Positions 22,713-34,997 are shown, counted from the stretch's first letter. The stretch: 64,000 nt of DNA from Opisthorchis felineus (GCA_004794785.1 SJOL01007044.1:394638-458637), one strand, 5' to 3'. The notes: generated by a model from the letters alone, not told the origin. Numbers and translations are program-made.

Positions 22713-23666
22713 GCTAGGAAATTCCTGATCCTTTGCTATAATCGTATACTGTCACCACGAAAATGAAGGCCTAGTGCAAAGTGCAGACATCAAGACAAAG
22801 GGTGGGACAAGCAGAAGATAGATTTGGTGAGTGTGTCCTTTACACGGAACGCATAACCAGACACAGCCAATTTCCACGGAGGTGTGCCTTGACATTGCCT
22901 CCCCTCAAGTGAGATGTGGGTGTTCGTTTTTGCCCCCCTCCCCCCCCGGAGGGCAACCATCGTGAACCAACCGATTGGAGGGTGTTGTTCAAGTAAGAAA
23001 TAGGACAAAGCACTAGGACTGAACAAGTTCATACGAAGGTTTCTACAGTGTGAATGAGGTTAGAGGGAGCAGTGTACTGAGCGCGGAACAATGGCTGTCA
23101 AAGTCTTCTACAAAAACTACTCTTCTTTCTGCTTTATGTTTTACCATTTATTATTCTTTGCGTGTTGTTTGTTTAAGTGTCACTTTTGGCGGCTATTTCC
23201 TTTTAGTCGTTTGTCTGTGTGACCCCATTTGGCTAATGTTGCCCCGGTGTAAATATTTTGGTATCGCCAGTACTACATCATTCAGTCCATTCCTTCGCAT
23301 AAAACATCACTCACAATAACTTTCCGATATGATTCTACATCTTCCCTACCAATTACTACGACTGTGGTGTTTTTGCATCTGATTTATTTGACATTCCTTT
23401 CGATAGTGCCACAGAATTTCGTGGTTTCAATCCTAATTTACCTGGGTAACCGGGAAAATTGGAATGCGCGTAAATCACCGGTAATTCGATACAGGCAGGT
23501 TTTCCTATCGAAATCAAGTACTCAAAAAACGAATGTTAATAATATAAATTTGGAAGCGGACAACTCTTTGTGTGCAGGCTCATCCACTTGATCCTCACTG
23601 TAACCCACATGACCGAGGGTAGTGTAGTTCCCAAGGTCAGCAGAATAGACTTTTGTCAGCCACAAA
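22713..23666. other. No supported gene
   Basis: A C-rich patch lies at 22930-22950. Frames are short and AT-driven. Confidence 0.4.
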
Positions 23667-23909
23667 ATGGCATCTTACCATGTCAGTGATTTGATGGCTC
23701 TACATTATTTTCTTAATGACATTCCACCGTTTAAGGTCCATAGTTTAAAAGATAATATCACAAAGCTACAACCTCGAATGGCTTTTGAGAGATGCGGTTT
23801 AACTCTAGAGAATTTGATAGAGGACGTGCTGTGCAGATGTCTACAAGCAGTAAAGTACTTCCGCTTTGGATGCCAAATGTGTCACCAATTCAATAATTCC
23901 AGTCATTAG
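23667..23909 (+). CDS. Unidentified 80-residue ORF with strong start context
   Basis: ATG 23667 in an excellent context (AAA before, G after), 80 codons, stop 23907-23909. The peptide starts MASYHVSDLMALHYFLND, then helical LTLENLIEDVLCRCLQAV and a CQMC pair near the end. No signal peptide or membrane segment. No family recognised and no poly(A) signal seen close by. Could be a small gene or first exon, or chance. Confidence 0.25.
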   Translation: MASYHVSDLMALHYFLNDIPPFKVHSLKDNITKLQPRMAFERCGLTLENLIEDVLCRCLQAVKYFRFGCQMCHQFNNSSH

Positions 23910-26900
23910 TTCCTATACTAACAAATGAGCTCTCTTATCCCTGTCTTCAGCTCTAGAGTATCTTATCATGTCGAATCTAAACTGAAAGGATTTTCAGCCT
24001 ACCCATAACGCGGATACTTGGGCACCATATGGAAGAGGCTGCGTTAGATGCCACCCTGCATGTAGCTAGGACGTTGAGTAATGCCTTAATAAGAGGCATG
24101 CTTGAATGTTGGCTGCATGCCAAGATAGTCCTTGTCTGTCTATGGCCACGTGGTTCCGCCCTGTGTTCTCGAGATTTTGTCAGGCAGTTCAATTTGGGTG
24201 TGACGTGCATGACAGCCAACCTCCATCATTCAGACAGGAAGACGTTCATATGTTCGTGGTAAGCCGGGTATAAGTCGAACTCTAGTGGAGTCAGATATCA
24301 CAAGTGTATTCGGCAGCAAAGTACAAGAGAGGATTTTGGGAATGTAAACTTCGGTTGGGAGTGCAGTGTCCGCATCTTTTGCGCCATCCTCTTACTTCGA
24401 ATTCCTTGTGTCTTGTCCGCTGTATCGAACCTGATTTTCCATTTGACGATTCGTTTGGGTTCAGTGTTGACTGATACATTGTCAGCGCCAAAGCTGCAAT
24501 TCGGTTTCGTGATAGCTCATGTTTCACGGGTAGCATGTCCTTGTTTGCAAGCTGTCCGGCAATATTTTGAGGTCTCATAACCAGCGCTCGTGCTCCAGAT
24601 GGTCGATAAACCCCGCAGTACTTCGTTGGCATGCATGGGTATTTGTGGGTCAACACTGTAAAACACGATGATGCTGTTGCCGCTGGTTACATTCTAATTC
24701 GGTCATATCTTCAGCTTTATCTTCACCTGAACCACCCGAAAACTGCTATTTTTAGCATGACTCTCAATGGTGCAAATCCTCGAACCTGTTTATCTTGTGC
24801 CGGGTAAAAGCTCTTCATTAGAGTAAGAGCAAGGCAGGACATAAAAAGGATGGCCTTTCAAAAAATATGACAAAACTAACACCGCACAACAAGTGTCGTT
24901 ATTTCGCACATGTGCACCACTACACGGTGCTGATTTGTTGGGCAAAGGATGGGCACAGTTCTGTCATCTGTTGTACTAAAATTAGTATCACAGGTTTCGG
25001 ATAATGCGAGACTGACCTTTTGGTCGAACAAGTGCAAATCTTTGGTCGATTTGTGAGCTTGTAAATACACTACCATTTAGAGTGGTCAATGTGGCAAAAC
25101 AGGCAGTCAGAATGACAGTCTCGGTTACTTCCAATTAACTTGCTTACCGGTATGCAAATTTAATTGGGTTTTCAACACAGCATAGAAAATCAATATTTAA
25201 CAAACATGCGCTACCTATAGCTGCCATTTGTCAGAGAATTTAATTGGGTGTGAAAACAAATCGTCTGTTGCCTGTTCTGGAATGAAATGAGCTCATTTAG
25301 TCTACGTGAAACCGACTCCTGGGCAAGAAGGGTAACACATTTGGTGTCTTCAAGCGTAGGTTAGAGAACGAATTGCGTATACTGCACTGAGCTTCGTTTG
25401 GTGAATAAGAGGCTTTCTTCTGTTTGGGTTGATGATTTGTAACGCAACGGCTCGGATTACTGTTGCACCGTCACAGCGATAAACACATAAGAGGTCCTTT
25501 TATTTATGGTGATATTTTGTACAACAGTTTTGAAGTATATACCCCATTAGGAGTTCACCATCTTGAACGGGCTTTCTGGTATGATGGTCCTTGTTGTAAT
25601 TGGTTATCAAGTTTACAATCAAAATGACCGCCACTTTTAGAGAATTTACTGGAGAGGAGGGTGGATAGGAGCTGCGGAATGTGCGGATGATGGAAAATGA
25701 CCAAACACCAACGAAAACTAAAACGGTCTAAGAGCCACATGGGAAGCTGCATCGAAACATTTTCAAAAGCAAGCTAAATGGGCTGGAATGCGAAGTGTGG
25801 TGCCTACAGGCCTAAGGTACGGTAAGCAGTAAAAGCAAAAACGCCTTCCGCTGTAAAGCACAGGTGGTGGTTCAGTTTTTCCAACTGCTGCGTGATTGTT
25901 AATTTGCGCGGCACGTTTTACGGACGAAAACAATATGATGAGATATTGGTAGCACCAGTGCATTCATTGAGTGCTGATCCGATGGTTTTTGGTCTGTTCG
26001 CCAAGCGTTTTGACTTGCGAAAGTTTCGTTAACTTTCAGGAAAATATCGCGAGAAAGTGAGTGAGTGGGGATTTCCTCCACTTCTTCTCGCTTTTATATA
26101 GTACTTATTTCTGGAGTGTTCTGGCTCCTCATTCGATTAATTTGCCGAATAAGGTTTCAGTGTTCCGTGTGCTCAGTTTCGATTGGCCCGTGTGCTTTTC
26201 TGGTGCACCACACTTCGATCTGACTCCCTAAATTCTGCTTGATTTTCATGATATCTGATTTTTAAAATTGGATTTTATTCTGGCTTTTGACTGATTCATA
26301 CAACCTTCTGTCTGATGCATTTTTACCTGCATTATTGTTTGCTGTCTGACTTATTTGCTAGGAAGGTAGGCCATGAGTGAGAGTAATGTCCACTTTTTGT
26401 GAGATGAGCAGTTGAAATTGAGTCCTCCGAATCCTTTGCATCATGCTTTATCGTCAATGAAGCAATGTTTTAGAGACCTTTTTAGTAATATGCAAACAAC
26501 TCTACTTGCTCACCTTGACTAAGAGCACTATGCGAACATGCTCGCCACAGTCAATTATTCTGCCTATCCCTTTGCTTATGACCCACCTGAATGACACTGG
26601 AACTGTTGAGGCCGTGAAAAATATTGTTTCCGTGCACTTGGGCCTCCTGTTTCCTGTTGGTGCCTATCACGTATACGAGTAGACAAGGTACATTCACAGA
26701 AGGCTTCGTGTCCACAGCTTCAGTCTCTATTTCATCAAGTCCGAAATTTAAAATAATAATATCAAATGCGCGGCAAATGAGTACGCTTCCTGCTTGGTAA
26801 ATGTACTATGATCATGTCCATCCGGCTGCACTCAGTGGCCCTGAAGTCTGAATTGAGAAGTGGTATTTGGAATAACGAAACAGGATTCATACGAATAAGG

Positions 26901-27165
26901 ATAATAAATTGGCAACCAGGCAACAAGAAGACAAACTATAGCGCTTTACAAGTCGTAACTAAACGGACAAGCCATAAAAAATGGGCAGTAATTAAATGTT
27001 AACTAACGGACCAATCAAACGAAAGGAGGCAGACCAGGACGCATTACAGATGGCAGTTGAACCAATAAAACCACAAGAAAGATGACTGTCAGGTTGTACG
27101 GCATGTTTAAGGTTGGAACAATATAATCATAAGCGAAAAGAGTGAAACAACCCACCAAACCGCGC
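23910..27165. other. No supported gene
   Basis: 24262-24656 is open on both strands (121 codons minus, about 115 plus) without recognised domain. Other frames are short. No repeat noticed beyond AT-rich tracts. Confidence 0.4.
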
Positions 27166-27171
27166 ACTGAT

Positions 27172-27215
27172 GATGCCTCCCATAATGGTGACGAAGCGTT
27201 CACAAGCCAATTGTT
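27172..27215 (+). ncRNA. Decayed hammerhead-like motif
   Basis: CTGATGATGCC (27170s), a possible stem II, then GACGAAGCGTTC, where GACGAAACGTTC would be the minimal hammerhead with palindromic stem III (AACGTT). A weaker relative lies near 5285-5340. Several positions deviate, so this is only a candidate fossil. Confidence 0.3.
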
Positions 27216-30200
27216 AGCCTCAGCGAAAATAGCAGCAGCCACATGACAAACTCCCACCTAGTGTCCTGAGTTGGGAAGACCTGCTGTGAATATGTTTTAA
27301 ATGACATGCAGTATCAGGGCCATTGTCAATCGCTGTATGTAATTCATTCAGTATACACTGTACTTTCACTCTTGGCCTCTGTACTGAGTGTGTGAGTGAA
27401 TGGCACCCAAAATATGTACGGCTAATAGCACTCTGCACATGTATGCTCATATTTGCTCACTAGATGCTGCACAGATGAATTAATAACTTTTACCTAAACA
27501 GCTGACCCAAAGGCATCTAAGGGTGCGTACCAAATATCAGAAAGTACGGTCTACATTCTCCCAGATGTAAAAGGTTTTCCATCCGAAGCGAGTTTTTTTA
27601 AGAACGGTTAAGGGAGTCGTCTAAAACAGTTGGCCAGTTGAACCGATCAAAGTCTGGTCAGTGCATCCATTCTTGGGCGTCTAAAAGCGATTAACTATCA
27701 ACAGGAATGTCAACCGATATCCAAGTTCGTGACCCATTTGTCGTTTTTTACTCCGAGGCTTTTGTTTTCTCTCTTACGTCTCAACTCACAATAAAACCAA
27801 GAAACATTCTATGATGATGTTGAAATTATTTGATTGATGAAAGCTGTGAAAAGAATATTCGACGAATTTATAAACATGTAAACGGCAAGCCGTTTAAAAT
27901 TTATTAAAACCTTGTTGATTTTAGACAGAGCCACTTAAGTGCAAGCAGTTGCTATGACACCAATCGCACCTATGGAGAAATCACAGCGATTCTGGATTAG
28001 GAAGGATGATCTGGAAGTCTTCTTCGGGATTGAAGTAGACAATTAGGAATTAATCAAAACAACCCAGACAAATGCAACATATTGACAGCTGCTGAAATGT
28101 TTTAGTACATAGCTTCTAAAATGTGTGTGTAATGCAACCACTGGCTGATCCGGCTATAGGCTGGTGGTGATCTGACCATGTGTAAATCACCAGGGTAAAT
28201 AAAGTCTACGGACTCATCCATCACCGTCACCATCATAAAGGGAAGAAAACCGCCTGGAAGTTTATGAGTGCTGCGCAGGTTTTGTTGGGTCCTATTTATC
28301 ATATCCAGGTGATTTTTCGAGATTGATTTACTTCTCCGTTACCACAGCATACAATGAAATCCTGGCTGGTCAGATAGCTCACGATATTTCTAATAGAAAC
28401 TTACTTCAGCCATGTTTAGCAATATAAGCAGGCGTAGCTGAATGGTTTATCCGTAAAAACATTCGAGTCTTGAGATGTAACACCACTGAATGACGTTATC
28501 CAAATACTACGCACGACTTCGAAGATGAACGCGACATTAAGAGAGTCATCAAATAATAAATACCGCAGAATCAGTCTTCGCTACAATGCAGGCAAGAATG
28601 TTGGGTTATACCCTGCTCAGTTCATTAGTTAAGACCGTTACAAAGGTACATACATTAGGAAAGTTTGTGGATTTCGGTGAAGCCATATTGAAAGCAGGGT
28701 TACTGCAAGCAATTTGGCAAGTCAATGCTACCCATATCAGGTGGATTCTGGAAAGTCTTAGTCATGTCATCTTAGTCATATCTTAGTCATCAATTTGATG
28801 ACCAAACTTCTATCAGCAAAACAAAAGTTATATTGAAGCGAAGCTGAATACTTTGAAATCCGACAAACATGACTGATGAAAACTAGAGCACTGGGTGCCA
28901 TTTGTTTACCTTCTTAGAACAGAAGGGAAAGTACTTTGGTGATACTTTGGTCAAACGGTTGTCAGCCCCACCGAAAGCGTGACACGTGATCCGGACTGGC
29001 GACAGGCCCGCTCAAACAATTCATTCACGACAGCGGTACGTGACATAAGTGACATGGCATGTTGTTAAAGCGACAGTATTTAAAATGTGCCACAAGATTC
29101 ACGTCCTAAAGGGGACTGATTTGAATGACTGATTTCTCATGGACATTACTATTTATCCCCATTACACTTTCATCACAATGTCTTTCAACTGTACCGCCCA
29201 GATGAGCCCATTCAAATTGTATCTGGATCTAGGCAACTCTGGGCATTCAATATTTGAAACCGAGCTATTTGGAACTTATAGAAGCTTCGCTCTGTTTTGA
29301 GAACATAGCTTAATTGTTAGCTTGGTGAATCAGTATCCGGAACAACTGGAGTGTTATGCTGGCTTCATTTTTGCAGCCTGTCGCTCGCTCAGTAGCGTGA
29401 ACGAATTACGTAGCCCAAATCAAACTACTTATGAGGTGCAGCTGTTTTGGGCATTCGGACGATGGCAGTGGGTCAAAACACGACATTTGAACTGCCGAAT
29501 ATCTGTTATGGCGTGTTTGAACGTGCGAGGAAGGTGTGGTATGTTCAGCCCGAATCCAGCTATAATGGATAACATCACAGAAGCTGCAGTGTGAGCCCCA
29601 ACTTGAGAAAAACATGGTTGGACAACTCACGCAGTGTGATTCGAGGCGAATGCCGTTCGACAGTACTATATTAGACGATATCGCTGGACCCGGTAGGCCT
29701 CTAGCAGCTGCGTACATATTACCAACCACAGTAATAGAGTTGTTTCTGGAAGAAAGCCCTCGTGTGAAGCGAAGCAAGCTGATCTTTATGGAGACAAATT
29801 GATTGCCAAAATAAAAAAAATGGTTGAATGATGAACGTAGCGGACTTACACAGGATGTACTTGGCTGGAAGTAGCTGAAAGATGAACGAAACGGAAATTT
29901 TTGACATTTTTGCAAGCCACCAAGTTACGATTTTTTTCACTCGATGAGTAAACGCTCTTCCTAGCCAGTGTCTCCATGAATTTATGCAACGCTTTTGGAT
30001 GGTGAGAGCATTGAGTCGTTTGATCACAAGAATGACTCCTGAATTATCAACATTTGGCTAAGAAGTTTGAAGAAATTCGGGCCGTACCTCTTTTACTTGA
30101 GAAAGAGATAGATTTCCAGACGTTATGCGTGGTGAATCCGCCTTCCCTAAAATGTTCTGCATACTCCAAGAAATACTTGGTTTCTTTTCCTGTTTTCTTA

Positions 30201-30894
30201 CTCTGTGTCTATGTTCATGAATAACATATTCACTCAACTGTGTTTTCCTCATGTGTGACCTTTGTATTTGTTTAACTTTCCTTATGTTTCTATATCAAGG
30301 GAATAGTCAACCCTTATGCCAGGCGATAACATCATTTTGCAACTTCGTCTTTCCCAGTCACCGGGTGAAAAATGTCTATGGTTTATCTGGTGCACAAATG
30401 GTGTATGTGTCCTTCGTGTAACAGACTGACACACCTTTTTTCGTGAACAAATTTAGAACGTTTCTGATCAACGTATCCAATTATTTTTAGGGCATTTTGT
30501 TTCCCACCATCGTCTAGAAATATTTATATGCGCAAATCGCATCCGCTAATTTAACCAATATTTGATGCTGATCCCCCAATTGTGCGGCTATTTAATTAAC
30601 ACTTGGTACTCTATTCTTTTCAAAAAAATCGTCCTGCAAGCACGAAAACACAAAAATTCTTCAAGTTATTACGTTTCCAACAAGAGTCTTTCCCTTGACC
30701 TGCACTGCTAGTTTGTCCAGGTTCCTTTCTGTTCGTTGTACACAAACCATGTGGAAGTCGGTGAAGACATCCGTTAATCAGTAGCCAGGTCGGTATTCAT
30801 GAGACCAATAGATTATTCTTGAGACTTCTATTTTTAAACAAACGCCTTTGGTGACGTGCCATCGTATCCAGCAATTTGATATTCGTTTGACAAA
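27216..30894. other. No supported gene
   Basis: Contains three close copies of TCTTAGTCAT (28756-28791) and a weak tRNA-like A box near 28435. 29322-29915 is open on both strands (169 codons minus, no ATG start; 90 and 62 codons plus) but shows no domain I recognise. Confidence 0.4.
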
Positions 30895-31494
30895 TTGAAG
30901 TTGCATCACTGTTTGTCCTCCGATTTTCCTAACTTTTCCTGCTTTCGAAACCTTACTTTCTTTCAGCTCTGCAACTTAAAGGTTGCCCACGTAAAAATAA
31001 AAATACAGTGTCAACGTGATGTAATTCTATTTTCTAAGATACTGGAACGATGCTTTACCTTCAGCCTTGCAATCCAGATGATTTCTAAATGGTCAACTGG
31101 TATTATTAACAAGAGGTCTTTAAAGACCTCCACATCAGCGGGAAAAATAAGTGTTCTTGAAGATATCTTACCTCATTTCATCTTACTACCGTCATCTGCT
31201 TTATCTTGCAGTTCGAAAACTACCGAAAGAAAACGATTCCGTTTTTTCTGTATTATTTTCTTCTTGCCTCTGGACCGACTCCCATACATCTTCAGTTTCT
31301 TTTTTTATCTGCTAGGTATTGTTCTGGTTACTATTCATAAAATGGCTACTCAAACACGAGTGACAGTTTTGCGGACTATTGCAGTCACTACACAGCCTGC
31401 GCGTGGAATAGGAAGTACAGCGCAAATAATTCAACTGAATGCTCTAAGAAGTGTCGGGAGTGGTTGGGCCACCTCTATGCGTCCAGTCACATAA
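30895..31494 (+). CDS. Unidentified 200-codon open frame, T-rich
   Basis: Second longest open frame in the window but without an ATG at its start. A very good acceptor (CCTTACTTTCTTTCAG, ending near 30966) lies in it, after which the frame reads CNLKVAHVKIKIQCQRD and KISVLEDILPHFILLP. The second half is pyrimidine-rich, giving hydrophobic FFF-rich residues that look composition-driven. A different frame at 31343-31548 reads Cys-rich (CSHYTACAW, CSKKCREWLG). No domain recognised. Confidence 0.2.
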   Translation: MKLHHCLSSDFPNFSCFRNLTFFQLCNLKVAHVKIKIQCQRDVILFSKILERCFTFSLAIQMISKWSTGIINKRSLKTSTSAGKISVLEDILPHFILLPSSALSCSSKTTERKRFRFFCIIFFLPLDRLPYIFSFFFYLLGIVLVTIHKMATQTRVTVLRTIAVTTQPARGIGSTAQIIQLNALRSVGSGWATSMRPVT

Positions 31495-31647
31495 ACTTAT
31501 GTGTTTATCATCAAACTGTGTTCCCGAATTCGAAACACTAGCGAGCAGACTGAAGTAACTTTGCTCCAATTTTTGAAACTTACATATTCAAATTGATTTC
31601 ATTCTAACTGATGGTTTTTTAATGAAGAAATCCTCCCGTAATTGAAA

Positions 31648-32021
31648 CTAATCTATGCTTGAAAGCCAAGAAGCACTGTATAGCTGTTTCATCCTTATGG
31701 CATATCATCAGCAGTGGGCATCACCTAAACTGCTAAGAGTTTCAGACTAGCAATCTTACGGCTAGTAGTTTGAACACTTAACCATCAGCCACAAGCGGCT
31801 GATCAGCAGTGCGACCAACTCGCACCTATGCATGATATAGTGCCACCCATCCTTCAGTCACGGAAACCACATCACGTGTTCTGGCATTGACTGGCTCCCC
31901 GTGTGACGACTTCTCAGATGGAGGTTTTACTCATCGGTTAAATTTCATGCTTCATTGCTGATGATTTCCAATAAGGATGAAACAGCTCTACAGTGGCTTT
32001 CGGTTTCTGAGCATAAATTGG
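31648..32021. repeat. Inverted repeat with hammerhead-like cores in both arms
   Basis: Arms about 31648-31718 and 31955-32021 are inverted copies, roughly 75-80% identical by eye, separated by about 236 bases. Plus arm: CTGATGA (31958-31964), a stem II of CC/GG plus T-A, then GAAAC (31979-31983) and AGCTCTACAG. Minus arm: CTGATGA (31711-31705), GAAAC (31690-31686), AGCTATACAG. The shared ancestral stem III would be the palindrome ACAGCTGT followed by A, a form used by minimal hammerheads that act as dimers. Both arms carry one change in this palindrome. Confidence 0.5.
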
Positions 32022-32090
32022 CTTCACTTAGAGGACGAAATATCCATTAAAATCTTCAAAATCTCCTCATCCAACGAATAACTGATAGTG

Positions 32091-32140
32091 TTGGTTTACA
32101 GTTGGTGTTGGTTTGTAGTTGGTTGGTTGGTTTATAGTGC
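32091..32140 (+). repeat. Short tandem repeat of GTTGGTTT type
   Basis: Several imperfect copies of GTTGGTTTRYAGTTG follow each other. No function is apparent. Confidence 0.6.
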
Positions 32141-32477
32141 CAGTTTATCCTCTGTCACGTAAACGATTTGTTATTGGACAACCCGCGCCCGTGCAATGTG
32201 TACTACCACGCTAAATGCAGTGTGGAAATAAATAATGAGCCATACCAACACCCTGATCCATTTGTTCCGGTGCATACTGATACAACGTGACATTCAGTAT
32301 CTCCTAAAATGTGTCTGCACTCAGGGGTAGATGTGCTATTTCCCAGACTGGCAATCTACTCTCCCTGCTATTTTGAACCAGATAATGTGGTGGTAACAGA
32401 ACTCGAAGTTATACTACTCAGGTTCAAACCCACATTTCTCATGTAAAATTATTGACGACGTACTTGAGCGCAAGTTT

Positions 32478-32552
32478 GATATCCTCTTAGTGTTAAGGTA
32501 AGCGCTGCTTGGACGTTGAACATGACAATTAGGTGGTCGAATCCTGCCTCAT
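32478..32552 (+). repeat. tRNA-derived SINE remnant
   Basis: A-box-like CTTAGTGTTAAGGTAAGCGC (32485-32504) and a near-exact B box GGTCGAATCC (32535-32544) at tRNA-like spacing. No acceptor stem pairs, so this is a SINE head and not a tRNA gene. Confidence 0.4.
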
Positions 32553-33463
32553 CAAATGTTGCGATCTAACAAATTGCTTCTGCAGGACTGAACGCTAATA
32601 CCTTCTAGTAGTCACTTTTTCTTTAAGTTCCAGATATTTTCTGAGAAGCTTGGAACCAGCAACTTAAAACATGTTCTTTTCATCCACTCCATTAGCACCG
32701 AACGGATCTGACTTAGATCAATAAGGCGATCGTCCTCCAGCGGTGCCGGATTGTTGCGTCACATCTAGATAGGCAGAACAGGCCAGTGCCCATCACATGG
32801 CCTGGCTGAATACATACAACTGCACTTTTTTAGACAAGTGGCAGCTGGTCAGACAGGGCCGGAGGGCCCTAGCCATTCCGTTGCTCTGGTAACTGCTACG
32901 AACCAGTCACAAGTTAGCTTGATCCAGAAGACTTTTACTGTGTGCTGCCGCCCAAATTTACAACAGTGGCTTACCAGTGAAACCTTGCTCATCAGTCAGC
33001 AGTTACGCAAACGAATTACTGTAGTACATCATCTGTCTACAGTCATCGTGATCCCCTGTAAATTTGTCCTCATGATTTCTACTACAGCCTGTTTCAGTGG
33101 ATGACCTATACCAAAATTCCAATGAATTGTCTCCGTTACACTGGAAAACGGTTGCAATAACGTGATTTTGCGCAGATACATACATCACCCACTTGCCTTC
33201 TTTTAGACTGCACACTGTACTCCGCTTGTTTGATCCTATTTGAGGCAGAATGTCCAATGATAAACCAGCTTCGTTTCGAATTCTGATTGGTGGATCATAT
33301 TACCTAATTGAAAGCATCTGGGTAAATAACTGCACGCGAGATTCATGGCATTTGACAAAGCACATTTGTACGATGGGGAACTCCATCGAAGTTTTGCTGC
33401 ATTCAGGCCAAATGTACTTCCATAATCCGCAAAAATAAATGTGATCATTTCAACCACACATAT
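32553..33463. other. Upstream region of the receptor gene
   Basis: Frames here (32838-33104 plus, 33003-33257 minus) have no recognised domain. An acceptor-like TTTTGCTGCATTCAG ends near 33405, about 58 bases before the receptor start, so a 5' untranslated exon further upstream is possible. No TATA box was clear. Confidence 0.35.
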
Positions 33464-34822
33464 ATGGAGCAGCAGAATTCTACATTATTTCACGATTTAG
33501 AACAAAGTTATGTGATGCAGATTGGCGGACTATGCCTTAAGATCTATGCCAGTCTACTGTTATTGGTGGGGATACCTGCGAACATAATTTGCGGCATAAT
33601 AATGGGAGGAAATCGTTCTAACCGAATGACAACCCGATTTCTAATGATCGTGTTGTCTATTGCCGATTCCGTAGTTCTTCTGGTTGCTGTGCTGCGGTAC
33701 TGGACAATGCGTGTTCTCAAGTGGGATCCACGCCTCATCGGTCCCACCGCATGTAAGCTGCATACGTTTTCCGTGGGATGCAGCACAGATTACGCCGTCG
33801 GTGCATTATGTGCACTTGCGGTAGAAAGGCTTTTGGTCGTTGCTTTTCCACACAAAGCAAACAGTATTGTGAATATGTGTTCAGTCACTTTCGGAATGGG
33901 TAGCTTTGGTCTCCTGGTTGTTGCAAAAAATATGCCAATTTTCTGGCTGGTCGGATCAACAAAACCTGGTATCAGTGGTAGAACCAATATGAGCTTACCA
34001 ATACGGATTGGTACCTCCGATTGTACGCCGTTACCTGAGTATCGACAAATTTTTAAAATATTCACCAAAGTGGACCTTGTGAGCTTTGCTGTGCTGCCGT
34101 ACATCATTTTGTTCTCCAGTAACTTATTCATTTATGTCAAGCTACGGAACCAACAAGCTTTGCTTCGGCGGTCCAAACCAAAAGCAGCATTGTCCCGGAT
34201 GAGACAGTCAATCCGAGAAGAGGGCCAACACCCGGTACGAAATGAACCGCTGTCTAGTGATGGAAGGGTAATTACCAACACCAATCGTCTTCAGTCCACT
34301 CTTTCTCGATCGGGCACGGAAAAACGCACCAAGCGAAGACCAGATGGTGTGATCAAACTGCTGACAGCACTTACATTGATACATGTGATCTGCACACTTC
34401 CAGGAACTTTATTCACATTCATAACTTCTTATCCAAAAAATCTAGTCTCCATACGAAAAGACGTGGAAGAGTTATTAAAGTCTGGTCTTGTTATGTTAGT
34501 GTTTACCAATAACGCAATAAACTTCTTCGGATACTACGCATCGAGCACGGCATTTCGAGAGAGCTTCTGTGGCATGTTTAGGTGTAATTGGCATAAGTCC
34601 GTGTGTCAGCAGCGTCTGTTCAGTCACTGCGGATGCCGATGTGTGAAACACAAACAAACTTCCGGATCGGAATTTGTCCAGTTGGTTGTGACTCCCCCTG
34701 GTGTAAAGGTGGCTTCAACGAGGCCGGCAGAACGGGAACGGAATATGGCCAACACTCAAGGTTCCTTAAAGGAATCACCCCAAAGAATAATTAACACCAA
34801 GGTTGACAGTTTCCAGGAATAA
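33464..34822 (+). CDS. Rhodopsin-like G protein-coupled receptor, intronless (neuropeptide-receptor-like)
   Basis: Complete 452-residue ORF in one exon. Predicted plasma-membrane receptor coupling an extracellular ligand, probably a peptide, to G proteins. Seven hydrophobic segments lie at about 22-47, 57-79, 97-124, 134-157, 203-226, 296-320 and 337-359. Landmarks: GIPAN (N40), LSIAD (D68), ERL instead of DRY (E121-R122), Cys97 and Cys187 for the loop disulfide, P212 in TM5, CTLP instead of CWxP (P313), and NFFGY (353-357) instead of NPxxY. Sequons at N5 and N175 face outside. Loop 3 (227-294) is long and basic. The tail has a Cys cluster (389, 391, 393) that could be palmitoylated. The NNAINFFGYY end resembles FMRFamide-type and flatworm orphan receptors. 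The ATG is the first in frame after a TGA at 33353; -3 is T and +4 is G. Confidence 0.9.
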   Translation: MEQQNSTLFHDLEQSYVMQIGGLCLKIYASLLLLVGIPANIICGIIMGGNRSNRMTTRFLMIVLSIADSVVLLVAVLRYWTMRVLKWDPRLIGPTACKLHTFSVGCSTDYAVGALCALAVERLLVVAFPHKANSIVNMCSVTFGMGSFGLLVVAKNMPIFWLVGSTKPGISGRTNMSLPIRIGTSDCTPLPEYRQIFKIFTKVDLVSFAVLPYIILFSSNLFIYVKLRNQQALLRRSKPKAALSRMRQSIREEGQHPVRNEPLSSDGRVITNTNRLQSTLSRSGTEKRTKRRPDGVIKLLTALTLIHVICTLPGTLFTFITSYPKNLVSIRKDVEELLKSGLVMLVFTNNAINFFGYYASSTAFRESFCGMFRCNWHKSVCQQRLFSHCGCRCVKHKQTSGSEFVQLVVTPPGVKVASTRPAERERNMANTQGSLKESPQRIINTKVDSFQE

Positions 34823-34991
34823 CAGCTGTCTGTCTTTCCATGATTGTATTTTTGTTTTTCATTATTTATTTATTTAAGTATTTTTATGTGGTTTGGACTC
34901 TAGTGTTTTTCTCAGCAGTAGGATAGATTTATCAAATCGTTGGGGATATTTTTCAGTAGCTGAGGGATCATTATGTTAGTTATTTGGACTT

Positions 34992-34997
34992 AATAAA
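34992..34997 (+). terminator. Poly(A) signal of the receptor gene
   Basis: AATAAA 170 bases after the receptor stop codon, preceded by a T-rich 3' untranslated stretch. First canonical signal downstream; a good candidate for transcript end. Confidence 0.5.

Noticed and set aside
24262..24656. Open frames on both strands (121 and about 115 codons)
   Set aside because: No similarity to any family I recognise and no splice support.
26500..26700. Minus frame reading WVISKGIGRIIDCGEHVRI up to a GTGAGC donor
   Set aside because: Only moderate openness, mediocre acceptor, no family; within chance expectation.
29406..29915. 169-codon minus-strand frame
   Set aside because: No ATG start, the opposite strand is equally open, no recognised domain.
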